From assembly GCA_041390905.1 (NCBI GenBank), contig JAWKPA010000013.1, positions 1,302,001-1,366,000 of the forward strand: a stretch of 64,000 nt of DNA. The letters run 5' to 3'. Shown here piece by piece: positions 45,163 through 53,271 of the stretch. Within the stretch, counting starts at the first letter, position 1. Every line of letters starts with the position of its first letter. A program made the translations under genes and the position numbers. The notes below the pieces were generated by a model, which saw only the letters and a list, made by a program, of their open reading frames with translations, searched no databases and was not told where the DNA came from. Source of the DNA: JACKCD01 sp041390905 (GTDB lineage: Bacteria; Chloroflexota; Anaerolineae; Promineifilales; Promineifilaceae).

Positions 45163-45222
45163 AGGGACACGGACGAACACGGACGAACACGGATGAGTCT
45201 ACGAAATCTGCAAAATCTTTGA
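45163..45222. repeat. CACGGACGAACACGGATGA repeat, intergenic copy
   Basis: GGACACGGACGAACACGGAC and GAACACGGATGAGTCTACGA form the family consensus. In-frame relatives lie inside two genes (21031-21083 and 41934-41984). Confidence 0.85.
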
Positions 45223-45266
45223 TTTTCATGCGTGCTTGTTCACGACGCCTGTCATATCCCGAAAAT

Positions 45267-45319
45267 AGGACGCAGATTGGCCTGATAATCAGGCGATCAG
45301 GTCAATCTGCGTCCCATTT
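45267..45319. repeat. GGACGCAGATTGGCCTGAT hairpin family, copy 2
   Basis: GGACGCAGATTGGCCTGATA faces ATCAGGTCAATCTGCGTCCC. It ends just before the flippase stop codon and may terminate that gene. Confidence 0.85.
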
Positions 45320-45323
45320 CTCC

Positions 45324-46784
45324 CTAAAGAGTGCCCGAACGGGGTCTGGACGGCAGGTGCTGGCGAAGTTGGGCGATCATGCGGGTCATTTGCTGCCGTT
45401 CGGTGAGGAAGAGGGTGGCGGCGTAGAGGATGGTAAAAACGGCCGTTTTCACCAACCCCGTGCGCCAATCTGACCCCAATACGCCGGGCAACAGCAGCGA
45501 CAATCGCGCCAGCCAGCCCGCCAGCAGCAGTGCCAGCGCCGGCATGGCAAACATCGCCCACAGCGAATAATCCACAAACTCGCCCACCTGCCAGAAAAAG
45601 AGCGCAATGCCGACAAAGAGCATCACATCCACCGCCACCGCTACCCCGGCAATACCCCAGCGTGGCCCCAGGGCAAACAGCCCAATGCCCAGCACCACAA
45701 GCTGCACCAGCCGCGTCTGCACAATGCGCTCTGGGTAGCCCATGTAGCCAATGAGGCTGGCGGTGGTTAGCTTGAGCGGGTCGAGCAGCGTAAAGATGAG
45801 CATCAGGCGAAAGGCGGTCAGCATGGGCAGCCATTTTTCCGTTAATGCCAGCCGGATAAATTCGGGGGCAACGAGTGCCAGCAGCCCGCCAAGAAAAAAG
45901 CTGCTGCGAACAAGCAGGGCGTTGGTGCGGAAAAAGGCCTGGGACAGCCGCAGCCGATCATTTTTGAGCGCGGCATAGGTGCCACCGGCCACATCGCTGA
46001 GGGGCATGGCAAGAAATTGGCGGGGGGCGGTGGCAAAGTTGTAGGCGCGGGAGTAATAGCCAAGGGGCAAATTGCCCAGGGCCAGCCGCACCCACAGGTC
46101 GTCGAGCCGATCTAGCAGTTGATAGAGAACTTGGGCGGCGAAGCCACGCCGGCCGAAATTGAGATAGTAACGAACAATTTGCTGGTTCCAGCCAAAGCGA
46201 ATGCGCCAGATGGGTTGCCAGAGCAGGTAGCCGATGAGATAAACGGCCGTTACAACCACATCACCCAGCACCAGCACCCAAATGGAGTCATAGAACCAGG
46301 CCAGCAGCAGCATGACGATGCTGCTCAACAGCACCCCCAGTGTTTGCACCACGGCAATGCGTCGGTGGGCTACGCGCCGCACAAGAATGGTTTCGACGAC
46401 TTGTGCCTGGTATTGCCCGGCCATTGCCAGCAGCAGCACCACGTAGGGGGCGGCTTCGCCGGGGCGGGTAAGCCAGGGGAGCAGCAGGAGCATGATACCG
46501 ACCCAGCCGAGGAGGAACAGTAAACGGAGCGTAAATAAAACGGCCGTTGCCTGCTCTTCGTCCTCGGTTTCGGGGGCGCGGTGGATGAAGGCCCCGGACA
46601 GCCCAAAGCTGGTGGTGGTGACGGTGAGGGCGATGATGACGCGCAGCCCGGCGTAGCTGCCAAAAAGTGCCACGGGCAGCCAGCGGGTGAGAAGGAGCAT
46701 ACGGGTGAGATTAACGGCCGTTTGCACCCCCTTCGCCGCCGCATTCCACCCCACCGATTGGATCGTTCGCTGTGCCAGGGACAT
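45324..46784 (-). CDS. Polysaccharide flippase (MOP superfamily, Wzx-like)
   Basis: The 486-residue protein has about 12-14 hydrophobic segments and typical oligosaccharide-flippase features: an N-terminal SLAQRTIQSVGWNAAAKGVQ, RIRFGWNQQIVRYYLNFGRRG, and RLDDLWVRLALGNLPLGYYSRAY (the polysaccharide_synt signature region). It would move lipid-linked repeat units across the membrane. It is in the same direction as the sulfotransferase and GDP-fucose genes. Confidence 0.88.
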   Translation of the reverse strand: MSLAQRTIQSVGWNAAAKGVQTAVNLTRMLLLTRWLPVALFGSYAGLRVIIALTVTTTSFGLSGAFIHRAPETEDEEQATAVLFTLRLLFLLGWVGIMLLLLPWLTRPGEAAPYVVLLLAMAGQYQAQVVETILVRRVAHRRIAVVQTLGVLLSSIVMLLLAWFYDSIWVLVLGDVVVTAVYLIGYLLWQPIWRIRFGWNQQIVRYYLNFGRRGFAAQVLYQLLDRLDDLWVRLALGNLPLGYYSRAYNFATAPRQFLAMPLSDVAGGTYAALKNDRLRLSQAFFRTNALLVRSSFFLGGLLALVAPEFIRLALTEKWLPMLTAFRLMLIFTLLDPLKLTTASLIGYMGYPERIVQTRLVQLVVLGIGLFALGPRWGIAGVAVAVDVMLFVGIALFFWQVGEFVDYSLWAMFAMPALALLLAGWLARLSLLLPGVLGSDWRTGLVKTAVFTILYAATLFLTERQQMTRMIAQLRQHLPSRPRSGTL

Positions 46785-46791
46785 GGGAGGA

Positions 46792-46867
46792 AGTAATCGG
46801 TAATCAGTTATCAGTTATCAGTACTGATTACCGATTACCAATTACTGATTACCGATTACCGATTACC
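46792..46867. repeat. GTAATCAGTTATCAG hairpin family, copy 2
   Basis: GTAATCGGTAATCAGTTATC faces GATTACCGATTACCAATTAC. The GDP-fucose synthase gene on the minus strand ends inside it with codons VIGNR and stop. Confidence 0.85.
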
Positions 46868-47793
46868 AAACGCATCCACGCCACCGTCTCCCGCAACCCC
46901 TCATCAAAGTTGGTAGTGGCGCGGAAGCCAAAGCGGTCGGCGGCACGACTAGTGTCGAGGGCGCGGCGGGGCTGGCCGTTAGGCTTGCTGGTGTCCCACA
47001 CAATGCGCCCGGTGAATCCAGTTAGCGCGGCAATTTTTTCCAGCAAATCCTTGATGCTGATTTCAAACCCCGACCCCAAATTCACAGGGTCGCTGCTGTT
47101 GTAACGTTCGCTTGCCAGCAGAATTCCTTCCACGGCATCGGCCACATACAAAAATTCCCGCGTGGGCGAGCCATCGCCCCAGGCCACCATCTCTTCTACC
47201 CCCTGCGCCTGTGCCTCCAAACATTTGCGGATAAGGGCAGGGATGACATGGGAGGTTTGTAAATTCATGTTATCGCCAGGGCCGTAGAGGTTGACGGGCA
47301 GCAGGAAAACGGAGTTGTAGCCATATTGTTCGCGGTAGGTTTGGCTTTGCACCAGCAGCATCTTTTTTGCCAGCCCATACGGGGCATTGGTTTCTTCGGG
47401 GTAGCCGTTCCACAAATCTTCCTCGCGGAAGGGAACGGGGGTGAATTTGGGGTAGGCGCAAACGGTGCCGATGGCGACAAATTTGTCTACCCCGGCACGC
47501 CAGCTTTCGTGCAGCAACTGCACGCCCATCATGAGGTTGTCATAGAAAAATTCGGCCGGCCGCTCCCGGTTCGCCCCAATCCCCCCGACCAAAGCCGCCA
47601 GGTGGATGATGAGGGTGGGTTGAGTGTCATTGAGAAGGTCGAGAACGGCCGTTTGTTCCCGCAAATCATACACCTCCTTGCGCGGAACAAACACCTCAGC
47701 CGCACCCCGCGCCTTCAACCCGGCCACCACATGCTGCCCCAAAAAGCCACTCCCACCCGTCACCACAACCCGCTGGTTTTCCCAAAAATTCAT
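46849..47793 (-). CDS. fcl: GDP-L-fucose synthase
   Basis: The 314-residue protein converts GDP-4-keto-6-deoxymannose to GDP-L-fucose with NADPH. It shows the Rossmann motif VVTGGSGFLGQHV, NLMMGVQLLHESWRAGVDKF, GTVCAYPKFTPVPFREEDLW with T in place of the usual catalytic-loop serine, YGLAKKMLLVQSQTYREQYG with the Y-x3-K pair, and LPVNLYGPGDNMN. The C-terminal VIGNR is encoded by a dispersed repeat. It supplies fucose for the surface-glycan block. Confidence 0.88.
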   Translation of the reverse strand: MNFWENQRVVVTGGSGFLGQHVVAGLKARGAAEVFVPRKEVYDLREQTAVLDLLNDTQPTLIIHLAALVGGIGANRERPAEFFYDNLMMGVQLLHESWRAGVDKFVAIGTVCAYPKFTPVPFREEDLWNGYPEETNAPYGLAKKMLLVQSQTYREQYGYNSVFLLPVNLYGPGDNMNLQTSHVIPALIRKCLEAQAQGVEEMVAWGDGSPTREFLYVADAVEGILLASERYNSSDPVNLGSGFEISIKDLLEKIAALTGFTGRIVWDTSKPNGQPRRALDTSRAADRFGFRATTNFDEGLRETVAWMRLVIGNR

Positions 47794-47808
47794 GCTAAAC
47801 CTCCAAAG

Positions 47809-47921
47809 AAAGAGATTAGGAGATTAAGAAAGAGACTAAGAGACTAAGAGATTGAGAGACTCAACCAGTCTCCCAGTCTCCAATCTCCAATCTCTAATCC
47901 CCCAATCTCTCAATCTCCAAT
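47809..47921. repeat. GAGATTAGGAGATT hairpin family, copy 2
   Basis: AGAGATTAGGAGATTAAGAA and GAGACTAAGAGACT words face AGTCTCCCAGTCTCCAATCT and further AATCTCCAATCTC words. The uridine kinase ends inside it (LEIERLGD). Confidence 0.85.
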
Positions 47922-48529
47922 AACGCCCGCAACTGCGACACGACCATTGCCATCGCCACTTGATTACGCCCGCCACCAGGGATGATAATGTCAGCGTGGC
48001 GTTTGCTTGGCTCCACGAATTCCAGGTGCATGTTTCGCACCGTTGCCAAATATTGCCCCACCACCGACTCCAAATCCCGCCCCCGCTCCGTAATATCCCG
48101 CTGCAAACGGCGAATAAAGCGCACATCGGCATCGGTGTCTACGTAAATTTTGATGTCCATGAGCGCACGCAGGGCTGGCTCGGCAAAAATCAGGATACCA
48201 TCAATCAAAATAATGGGAGCCGGCTCCACCCAAATCACCTCATTGGTACGGCGATCATGGGTAAAGTCGTAGATGGGCATCGGAACCGCTTGCCCCCGCA
48301 AAAGCTGCTGCACGTGGGCAACCAATAGCTCGGTCTCCAGCGAATCGGGGTGGTCATAATTCGGCCGTTCGCGCCCCTCCACAACGGGAATATCACGATA
48401 ATAGGCATCATGGGGCAAATAGGCCACGCGCTGCGCCCCCACCGTTTGCAGCACCGTCTGCGCGACCGTTGTTTTGCCAGAGGCGGTGCCGCCCGCCACC
48501 CCAAATACAATTGATTTTTGTCTACTCAT
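47894..48529 (-). CDS. udk: Uridine kinase
   Basis: The protein phosphorylates uridine and cytidine. From the ATG at 48529 it has 211 residues: the Walker A motif GGTASGKT (13-20), HDAYYRDIP, NYDHPDSLETELL, YDFTHDRRT, DGILIFAEPALRALMDIKIYVD and RDITERGRDLESVVGQY. The frame is open to 48703, but that extension runs into the tRNA gene. The last residues LEIERLGD lie in a tandem-word repeat. Confidence 0.92.
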   Translation of the reverse strand: MSRQKSIVFGVAGGTASGKTTVAQTVLQTVGAQRVAYLPHDAYYRDIPVVEGRERPNYDHPDSLETELLVAHVQQLLRGQAVPMPIYDFTHDRRTNEVIWVEPAPIILIDGILIFAEPALRALMDIKIYVDTDADVRFIRRLQRDITERGRDLESVVGQYLATVRNMHLEFVEPSKRHADIIIPGGGRNQVAMAMVVSQLRALLEIERLGD

Positions 48530-48645
48530 CGTTGTACCAAATTCAGCAGGCCACGATAACACCAAACCAGCCGCCAAATCTATCAATTGATTGACAATAT
48601 TGACCCAATTTTGGGTTGGGCAATTGTAGCCGAGGTGGGGTAAAC

Positions 48646-48668
48646 AAAAAAGCTGCCGGAGCGGCAGC
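48646..48668 (-). terminator. Terminator of the tRNA-Thr gene
   Basis: The stem GCTGCC / GGCAGC at 48652-48668 is followed on the minus strand by six T. It lies about 11 bp beyond the tRNA 3' end. Confidence 0.85.
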
Positions 48669-48678
48669 CTTCGTGTGA

Positions 48679-48751
48679 AGCCACCCATGGGACTTGAACC
48701 CATAACCTACGCTTTACGAAAGCGTTGCTCTGCCAATTGAGCTAGGGTGGC
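48679..48751 (-). tRNA. tRNA-Thr (anticodon CGU)
   Basis: On the minus strand the acceptor GCCACCC pairs with GGGTGGC, the D arm reads GCTC-AATTGGCA-GAGC, the anticodon stem ACGCT/AGCGT encloses the loop TTCGTAA with anticodon CGT, and the T arm reads ATGGG-TTCAAGT-CCCAT. It reads ACG codons. CCA is not encoded. Confidence 0.96.
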
Positions 48752-48762
48752 GAACGGGTGGA

Positions 48763-48791
48763 ATTATAACAAGGACGGGGGGCGGTGGCAA
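48763..48791 (-). promoter_or_regulatory. Sigma-70-type promoter of the tRNA-Thr gene
   Basis: On the minus strand TTGCCA, a 17-bp spacer and a perfect TATAAT end 12 bp before the tRNA 5' end. It is the clearest promoter in the window. Confidence 0.88.
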
Positions 48792-48853
48792 CAGCTTTTT
48801 TTGGCTGGGTTGGGGCTTTCTGCTAAACTGCGGCTAGCTGGGAAGAGGTACAC

Positions 48854-48881
48854 GTAGGACAAGTTTGCAAACTTGTCCTAC
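48854..48881. repeat. Perfect 28-bp palindrome upstream of thyA
   Basis: GTAGGACAAGTTTG is followed directly by its reverse complement CAAACTTGTCCTAC. It ends 17 bp before the thyA ATG, so as RNA it would form a hairpin near the ribosome binding site. Confidence 0.9.
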
Positions 48882-48898
48882 AGGTCAGGGAAACGATT

Positions 48899-49693
48899 AT
48901 GCAACAATATCTGGATTTGCTGCGCCATGTCGTGGATAGCGGCGTTTGCAAAGAGGATCGAACGGGGGTGGGGACGTTAAGCGTGTTTGGCTACCAAATG
49001 CGCTTTGACTTGGCCGATGGCTTCCCCATCGTCACCACCAAAAAGCTGCACCTGCGCTCAATCATTCACGAACTGCTTTGGTTTTTGCGGGGCGACAGCA
49101 ATGTTCAATATCTACACGAAAACAGAGTAACGATTTGGAATGAGTGGGCAGATGAAAGCGGGGAGTTGGGGCCGGTGTATGGGGTGCAGTGGCGGTCGTG
49201 GCCGGGGCCAAACGGCCGTTCCATTGACCAAATCACCAACCTTATCCACAGCCTGACCCACAACCCCAACTCCCGCCGCCACATCGTTTCGGCGTGGAAC
49301 GTGGCCGACGTGGACGAAATGGCGCTGCCGCCGTGTCATTGCCTGTTTCAATTTTATGTGGCAAACGGCCGTTTATCCTGCCAACTGTACCAACGCTCCG
49401 CCGACCTCTTCCTCGGTGTCCCCTTCAACATCGCCTCCTACGCCCTGCTTACCCACATGGTCGCCCAGGTAACGGGGTATGAACCAGGGGAATTTATCCA
49501 CACCTTTGGCGACACCCACATCTATCTCAACCATTTGGAGCAGGTAGACGTTCAGCTCTCCCGCCAACCACTTCCCTTGCCCACGTTGCAACTTAACCGT
49601 GACGTACAAAATATTTTCGATTTTCGCTACGAAGATATTGCCCTTATCAACTACCAATCCCATCCACGCATCGCTGCGCCGATTGCCGTGTGA
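48899..49693 (+). CDS. thyA: Thymidylate synthase
   Basis: ThyA makes dTMP from dUMP and methylene-tetrahydrofolate. The 264 residues equal the E. coli length, and the catalytic cysteine is C146 in LPPCHCLFQFYV, at the same number. Other motifs are the EDRTGVGTLSVFG N-terminus, HELLWFLRGD, RRHIVSAWNVADVDEMALPPC, RSADLFLGVPFNIASYALL and HTFGDTHIYLNHLEQ. It is followed by folA, a normal functional pair, since ThyA oxidises folate that FolA reduces again. Two AACGGCCGTT copies lie inside. Confidence 0.97.
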   Translation: MQQYLDLLRHVVDSGVCKEDRTGVGTLSVFGYQMRFDLADGFPIVTTKKLHLRSIIHELLWFLRGDSNVQYLHENRVTIWNEWADESGELGPVYGVQWRSWPGPNGRSIDQITNLIHSLTHNPNSRRHIVSAWNVADVDEMALPPCHCLFQFYVANGRLSCQLYQRSADLFLGVPFNIASYALLTHMVAQVTGYEPGEFIHTFGDTHIYLNHLEQVDVQLSRQPLPLPTLQLNRDVQNIFDFRYEDIALINYQSHPRIAAPIAV

Positions 49694-49700
49694 AGAAATA

Positions 49701-49760
49701 GTGGGGCGTAGGGAGTGGGGTGTTGCCCTACGCCCTACGCCCCACTCCCCAAACCCCACA
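49701..49760. repeat. GGGCGTAGGGAGTGGGG inverted hairpin between thyA and folA
   Basis: GGGGCGTAGGGAGTGGGG faces CCCTACGCCCTACGCCCCAC and TCCCC. It follows the same design as other tandem-word hairpins. Confidence 0.8.
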
Positions 49761-49763
49761 ACT

Positions 49764-50261
49764 ATGCACATCTCACTGGTTGCCGCTATGGACAAAAACG
49801 GGGTGATTGGGGTAAACGGCCGTTTACCCTGGCACCTTCCCGATGAAACCAAACACTTCCGCGCCGTCACCATCGGCAAGCCCCACATCATGGGGCGCAA
49901 AACGCTGGAATCTATCGGCCGGCCGCTGCCCAAACGCCCCAACATCATCCTCACCCGCGACCCCAACTACCGGTTCGACGGCTGCATCATTACCCACACA
50001 GTCGCCGAAGCCCTGGCGGCGGCAGGCGATGTAGCAGAAGTGACAATTGGCGGCGGCACAGACATCTTTGCTCTCTTTCTGCCCATCGCCACCCGCCTGT
50101 ACCTGACCTTTGTGGAAGCTGAAGTGGCGGGTGACACTTTTTTCCCGCCGTGGAGCCGGGACGAATGGGTAGAGGTCAGCCGCGACTATCATCCTGCCGA
50201 TGACCGCCACGCCTACGCCTTTACCATGCTGCTGTTTGAGCGCAAGCGTATTGATGAATAA
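49764..50261 (+). CDS. folA: Dihydrofolate reductase
   Basis: The ATG at 49764 (MHISLVAAMDKNGVIGVNGR) is chosen over upstream open frame because it opens the family core. The 165 residues include GVNGRLPWHLPDETKHFRAVT, IMGRKTLESIGRPLPKR, and VTIGGGTDIFALFLP. It reduces dihydrofolate with NADPH. An extended 16-bp palindrome around AACGGCCGTT (near 49815-49830) encodes the NGR of the conserved substrate-loop region. The stop overlaps the start of the next gene by 8 bp. Confidence 0.95.
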   Translation: MHISLVAAMDKNGVIGVNGRLPWHLPDETKHFRAVTIGKPHIMGRKTLESIGRPLPKRPNIILTRDPNYRFDGCIITHTVAEALAAAGDVAEVTIGGGTDIFALFLPIATRLYLTFVEAEVAGDTFFPPWSRDEWVEVSRDYHPADDRHAYAFTMLLFERKRIDE

Positions 50262-51429
50262 GCAGACCCACTTTCTTTGGTACGCTGTGCGTATGCTGTT
50301 GTTTACCGCTGTGGCTGGGCTGATGGGCTGCCAAACGGCCGTTATTACCACCACCACTCTCATCACGCCAACGGCCGTTTCCCAGCCCCTCCCCACCCTT
50401 GCTGCCATCGCTGCCGCCGCCACGTCAACACCCACATTGGCTCCCACCCAAACAGCCACGCCAACACCCACATTGGCTCCCACCCAAACAGCCACCCCCA
50501 CACCCACGGCCACCAACACTGCCACGCCAACGCCGCAACCCGTTGGCACACCGGTAGACCGCACCTGCCCCGACCCATCCCCGCTGCGCCCGCCCTATGA
50601 CCGCTACTATCTGCCGTTTGAACGCTGGCCGAAGCCTGACCCGGCGGTGGAAACGCCCCACTTCTGGCTGGCGCATCCTTTTGCCGGGGGCGACCGGCTG
50701 CTATTTAACCAGGATTTTCCTTATGGTTGGGACAATAACGGCCGTTTACTCCTCCACAACGGCGTTGACGTGGCCGAACCGCTGGGAACCCCCCTGCTGG
50801 CCGTTGCCGATGGCACCATTATCATTGCCCAGGCCGATGAAGCCGAGCTATACGGCTGGCGCTGCGATTGGTACGGCCATCTGGTGGTACTGCTGCTTGA
50901 CGAAACGTGGAACGACCAGCCCGTCTATGTGCTTTACGGTCACGTTCTCAACATCACCGTGGAAGCCGGGCAGCGGGTAAAGCAGGGGGAACAGGTAGCC
51001 GAGGTTGGGTTTGGCGGCGCGGCCGTTGCTCCCCATCTGCACCTGGAAGTGCGCGTGGGCAGCAACACCTTTGGCTCCACCCGCAACCCGGCACTCTGGT
51101 TCTCGCCCTCCCCCCGGCGTGGCCTCATTGTCGGGCGGCTGGTTGGCCCACAAGGGCAAGCGTGGCAAGGGGTGGATTTGCATCTACAGGGCGTGGACAA
51201 CAGCGAAGAAAGCCGCACCACCTGGAGCTATCTGGGCGATCCTGACCATTTGGCGAACCCTGACGAAGGGTTTGGCGAAAATTTTGTCTTTGCCGATGTG
51301 CGCCCTGGGCAATATGAGCTATTGGTCACGTTGCAGGGTGTCGAGTATAACTTACCGGTAACAGTGACGGGTGGGGAAATAACGGCCGTTGAGCTAATCA
51401 CTGAACCGCTTCAAGAAACGAACAATTGA
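50254..51429 (+). CDS. M23 family peptidoglycan-hydrolase-like lipoprotein
   Basis: The ATG at 50254 is taken because it starts a lipoprotein signal (LLFTAVAGLMGC, C at about residue 25) and overlaps folA by 8 bp. About 391 residues: a Thr/Pro-rich linker with a 36-bp perfect tandem duplication (about 50431-50502), then an M23 domain with HNGVDVAEPLGTPLLAVADG, YGHLVVLLL, VYVLYGHVLNITVEAGQRVKQG and HLHLEVR, and a C-terminal beta domain. M23 enzymes cut peptidoglycan peptides; the first HxxxD and HLH are present, so activity is plausible. Coupling to folA is probably accidental. Confidence 0.85.
   Translation: MNKQTHFLWYAVRMLLFTAVAGLMGCQTAVITTTTLITPTAVSQPLPTLAAIAAAATSTPTLAPTQTATPTPTLAPTQTATPTPTATNTATPTPQPVGTPVDRTCPDPSPLRPPYDRYYLPFERWPKPDPAVETPHFWLAHPFAGGDRLLFNQDFPYGWDNNGRLLLHNGVDVAEPLGTPLLAVADGTIIIAQADEAELYGWRCDWYGHLVVLLLDETWNDQPVYVLYGHVLNITVEAGQRVKQGEQVAEVGFGGAAVAPHLHLEVRVGSNTFGSTRNPALWFSPSPRRGLIVGRLVGPQGQAWQGVDLHLQGVDNSEESRTTWSYLGDPDHLANPDEGFGENFVFADVRPGQYELLVTLQGVEYNLPVTVTGGEITAVELITEPLQETNN
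50431..50502 (+). repeat. 36-bp tandem duplication in the Thr/Pro linker
   Basis: Two consecutive copies of a CCCACATTGGCTCCCACCCA-started unit encode PTLAPTQTATPT twice. Confidence 0.85.
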
Positions 51430-51475
51430 GCATTGGGGCGTTCCCTAATGCGCTGTCTATAAACCGGGGTCAACC

Positions 51476-52999
51476 ATGACACGTAAACATTTGTTGGTAA
51501 CTACTTCTATTGTTTTAGTGCTGGCGTTACTGGTGCTGCTGCAAACGCAGCTAACGGCCAAGTCGGCTGATTGGGTGCGGCTGCTGCCGCTGGCGGCGCA
51601 AACGGAACCGCCGGGAACGCTGGATGAGGCACTACAAATTACGCATGGGCCTATGAGTGGGGAGGTGACGGCAGAAACGGCCGTTCTCTGGGCACGCGGC
51701 AGCGAGGCGGGCGAACTCCGCTTTGAACTGGCTTCCACCGAGGCGTTTACCGACACGCTGGCTGTTAGCATTGCGCTGATAGATGAAACAACTGATTTGA
51801 CGGGAGAAACGGCCGTTAACGACCTGGAACCCGGCACCCTTTACCACTACCGCGTCACTCTCACCGTTGGCGACAGCCGCAGCGAATACACCACCGGCCA
51901 GTTCAAAACCGCCCCCGCTGCCGAAGCCGAAAACGCCGCCTTCAGCTTTGTCTTTGGCTCCTGCCTCGGCGGGCAAGGGTATTGCCGCGACCCCGAAACA
52001 GGCTGGTTTATTTTTGAAACCATGCGGCTGGAACAGCCCGACTTTATGATTCTGACCGGCGACACCATCTATGGCGACAGCACCTGCACCGAACCAAACA
52101 ATGTCCCCGGCTCCGAAGGCCCCTTTGCCGACCTCGACGGCTTCCGCAGCCGCTACCGCTACCATTTGGAAGACGAAAACTACGCCACCTTTTTGCGCCA
52201 AACCCCCGTTTACGTCACCTGGGACGACCACGAGGTAATTGACGATTTCGGCGGCCCCGCCCTCAGCCGCTTTAATCCACAGCTTTTTGCCGATGGCAGC
52301 CAGGCGTTTTTTGACTATTGGCCCCTGTCAGCCAATGCCGATGGCGAAAACCAGATTTACCGCAAAATTTCCTACGGCCCCCAAGCCGATATTTTTATGC
52401 TCGATACCCGCTCCTACCGCGACCCCAACGTCAATTGGGACCCCAACCCGCGCACGCTAACCCCCAAAACCATGCTGGGTACCGAGCAGTTTGCCTGGCT
52501 GCAAGACGGGCTGGCAAGCTCCACCGCCACCTGGAAATTTATCGTCACCTCCACGCCGCTTTCCTACCCCACCGGCTTCCCCCAGCCCGAAGTGGACGGG
52601 CGCGACGGCTGGGCCAACTATAGCGAACGTTCCGGCTACGAGACAGAGCTGATGTCGCTGATCTTCTTTGTCACAGCCCACGATATAGACAATGTGGTTT
52701 TCCTCACCGGCGACACCCACTACCCCTTTGCCCTCAGCTATGACCCCGACCGCGACGGCACGGCCAACTTCCATGAATTTGGCTCCAGCCCCATCAGCGC
52801 CATCAACCTGCCCCCCGTTGCCATCCCTGACCCGACGTTTAATCCCACTGTGCTTTATGCCGAAGGGGAATTCCAGGGGACGCTGTTCAACTTTGGGCAG
52901 GTGCAGGTGGATGAAGCAGGCAATCTGACGTTCCGCGTGGTGGACAGAGAGGGGACGGAGCGATTTGCCACGACGCTGGAGCCGAAGAGTGGCGGTTAG
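51476..52999 (+). CDS. PhoD-like alkaline phosphatase/phosphodiesterase
   Basis: The 507-residue protein has an N-terminal membrane segment/signal (LLVTTSIVLVLALLVLLQTQ), a fibronectin-like PhoD_N domain (about 55-155), then a metallophosphatase domain with FGSCLGGQGYCRD, ILTGDTIYGD, YVTWDDHEVIDDF, MLDTRSYRD and VVFLTGDTHYPF. PhoD enzymes release phosphate from diesters outside the cell. It is monocistronic as far as I can see, followed by a tandem-word hairpin at 53000-53050. Two AACGGCCGTT copies in the N-terminal domain give ETAV. Confidence 0.9.
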   Translation: MTRKHLLVTTSIVLVLALLVLLQTQLTAKSADWVRLLPLAAQTEPPGTLDEALQITHGPMSGEVTAETAVLWARGSEAGELRFELASTEAFTDTLAVSIALIDETTDLTGETAVNDLEPGTLYHYRVTLTVGDSRSEYTTGQFKTAPAAEAENAAFSFVFGSCLGGQGYCRDPETGWFIFETMRLEQPDFMILTGDTIYGDSTCTEPNNVPGSEGPFADLDGFRSRYRYHLEDENYATFLRQTPVYVTWDDHEVIDDFGGPALSRFNPQLFADGSQAFFDYWPLSANADGENQIYRKISYGPQADIFMLDTRSYRDPNVNWDPNPRTLTPKTMLGTEQFAWLQDGLASSTATWKFIVTSTPLSYPTGFPQPEVDGRDGWANYSERSGYETELMSLIFFVTAHDIDNVVFLTGDTHYPFALSYDPDRDGTANFHEFGSSPISAINLPPVAIPDPTFNPTVLYAEGEFQGTLFNFGQVQVDEAGNLTFRVVDREGTERFATTLEPKSGG

Positions 53000-53050
53000 C
53001 GATTGGAGATTGGTGGGTGTCAATCTCCAATCTCCAATTAACCAATCTCC
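53000..53050. repeat. GATTGGAGATTGG hairpin family, copy 3
   Basis: GATTGGAGATTGG faces CAATCTCCAATCTCC and CCAATCTCC. It begins right after the PhoD stop codon and probably serves as its terminator. Confidence 0.8.
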
Positions 53051-53113
53051 TACTGTCCAAAACGGCCGTTTCCGAGTACTATTCTGTACTTGGCGGCCTG
53101 TCGGAAAAAGAAA

Positions 53114-53178
53114 ATGGATGAGCGGATAACGCGGATCGGAGCGGATTTTCGCGGATAAAAAAATCCGCGTTTATCCCG
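53114..53178. repeat. GCGGATAACGCGGAT hairpin family, copy 1
   Basis: GATGAGCGGATAACGCGGAT and GGAGCGGATTTTCGCGGATA face ATCCGCGTTTATCCCG. A related copy lies at 60850-60941. Confidence 0.8.
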
Positions 53179-53271
53179 ATAAAGATGCGCCAGCCGCGCA
53201 TCTATTCAGACCTCTCCGACAAGCTCCTAAAGAAGAAAATCTTGTTGTACCGACCTGCTAATCGCCCCACC

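Noticed and set aside
47894..48703. Uridine kinase start at 48703
   Set aside because: The extension would run through the tRNA-Thr terminator and part of the tRNA; the ATG at 48529 opens the kinase fold.
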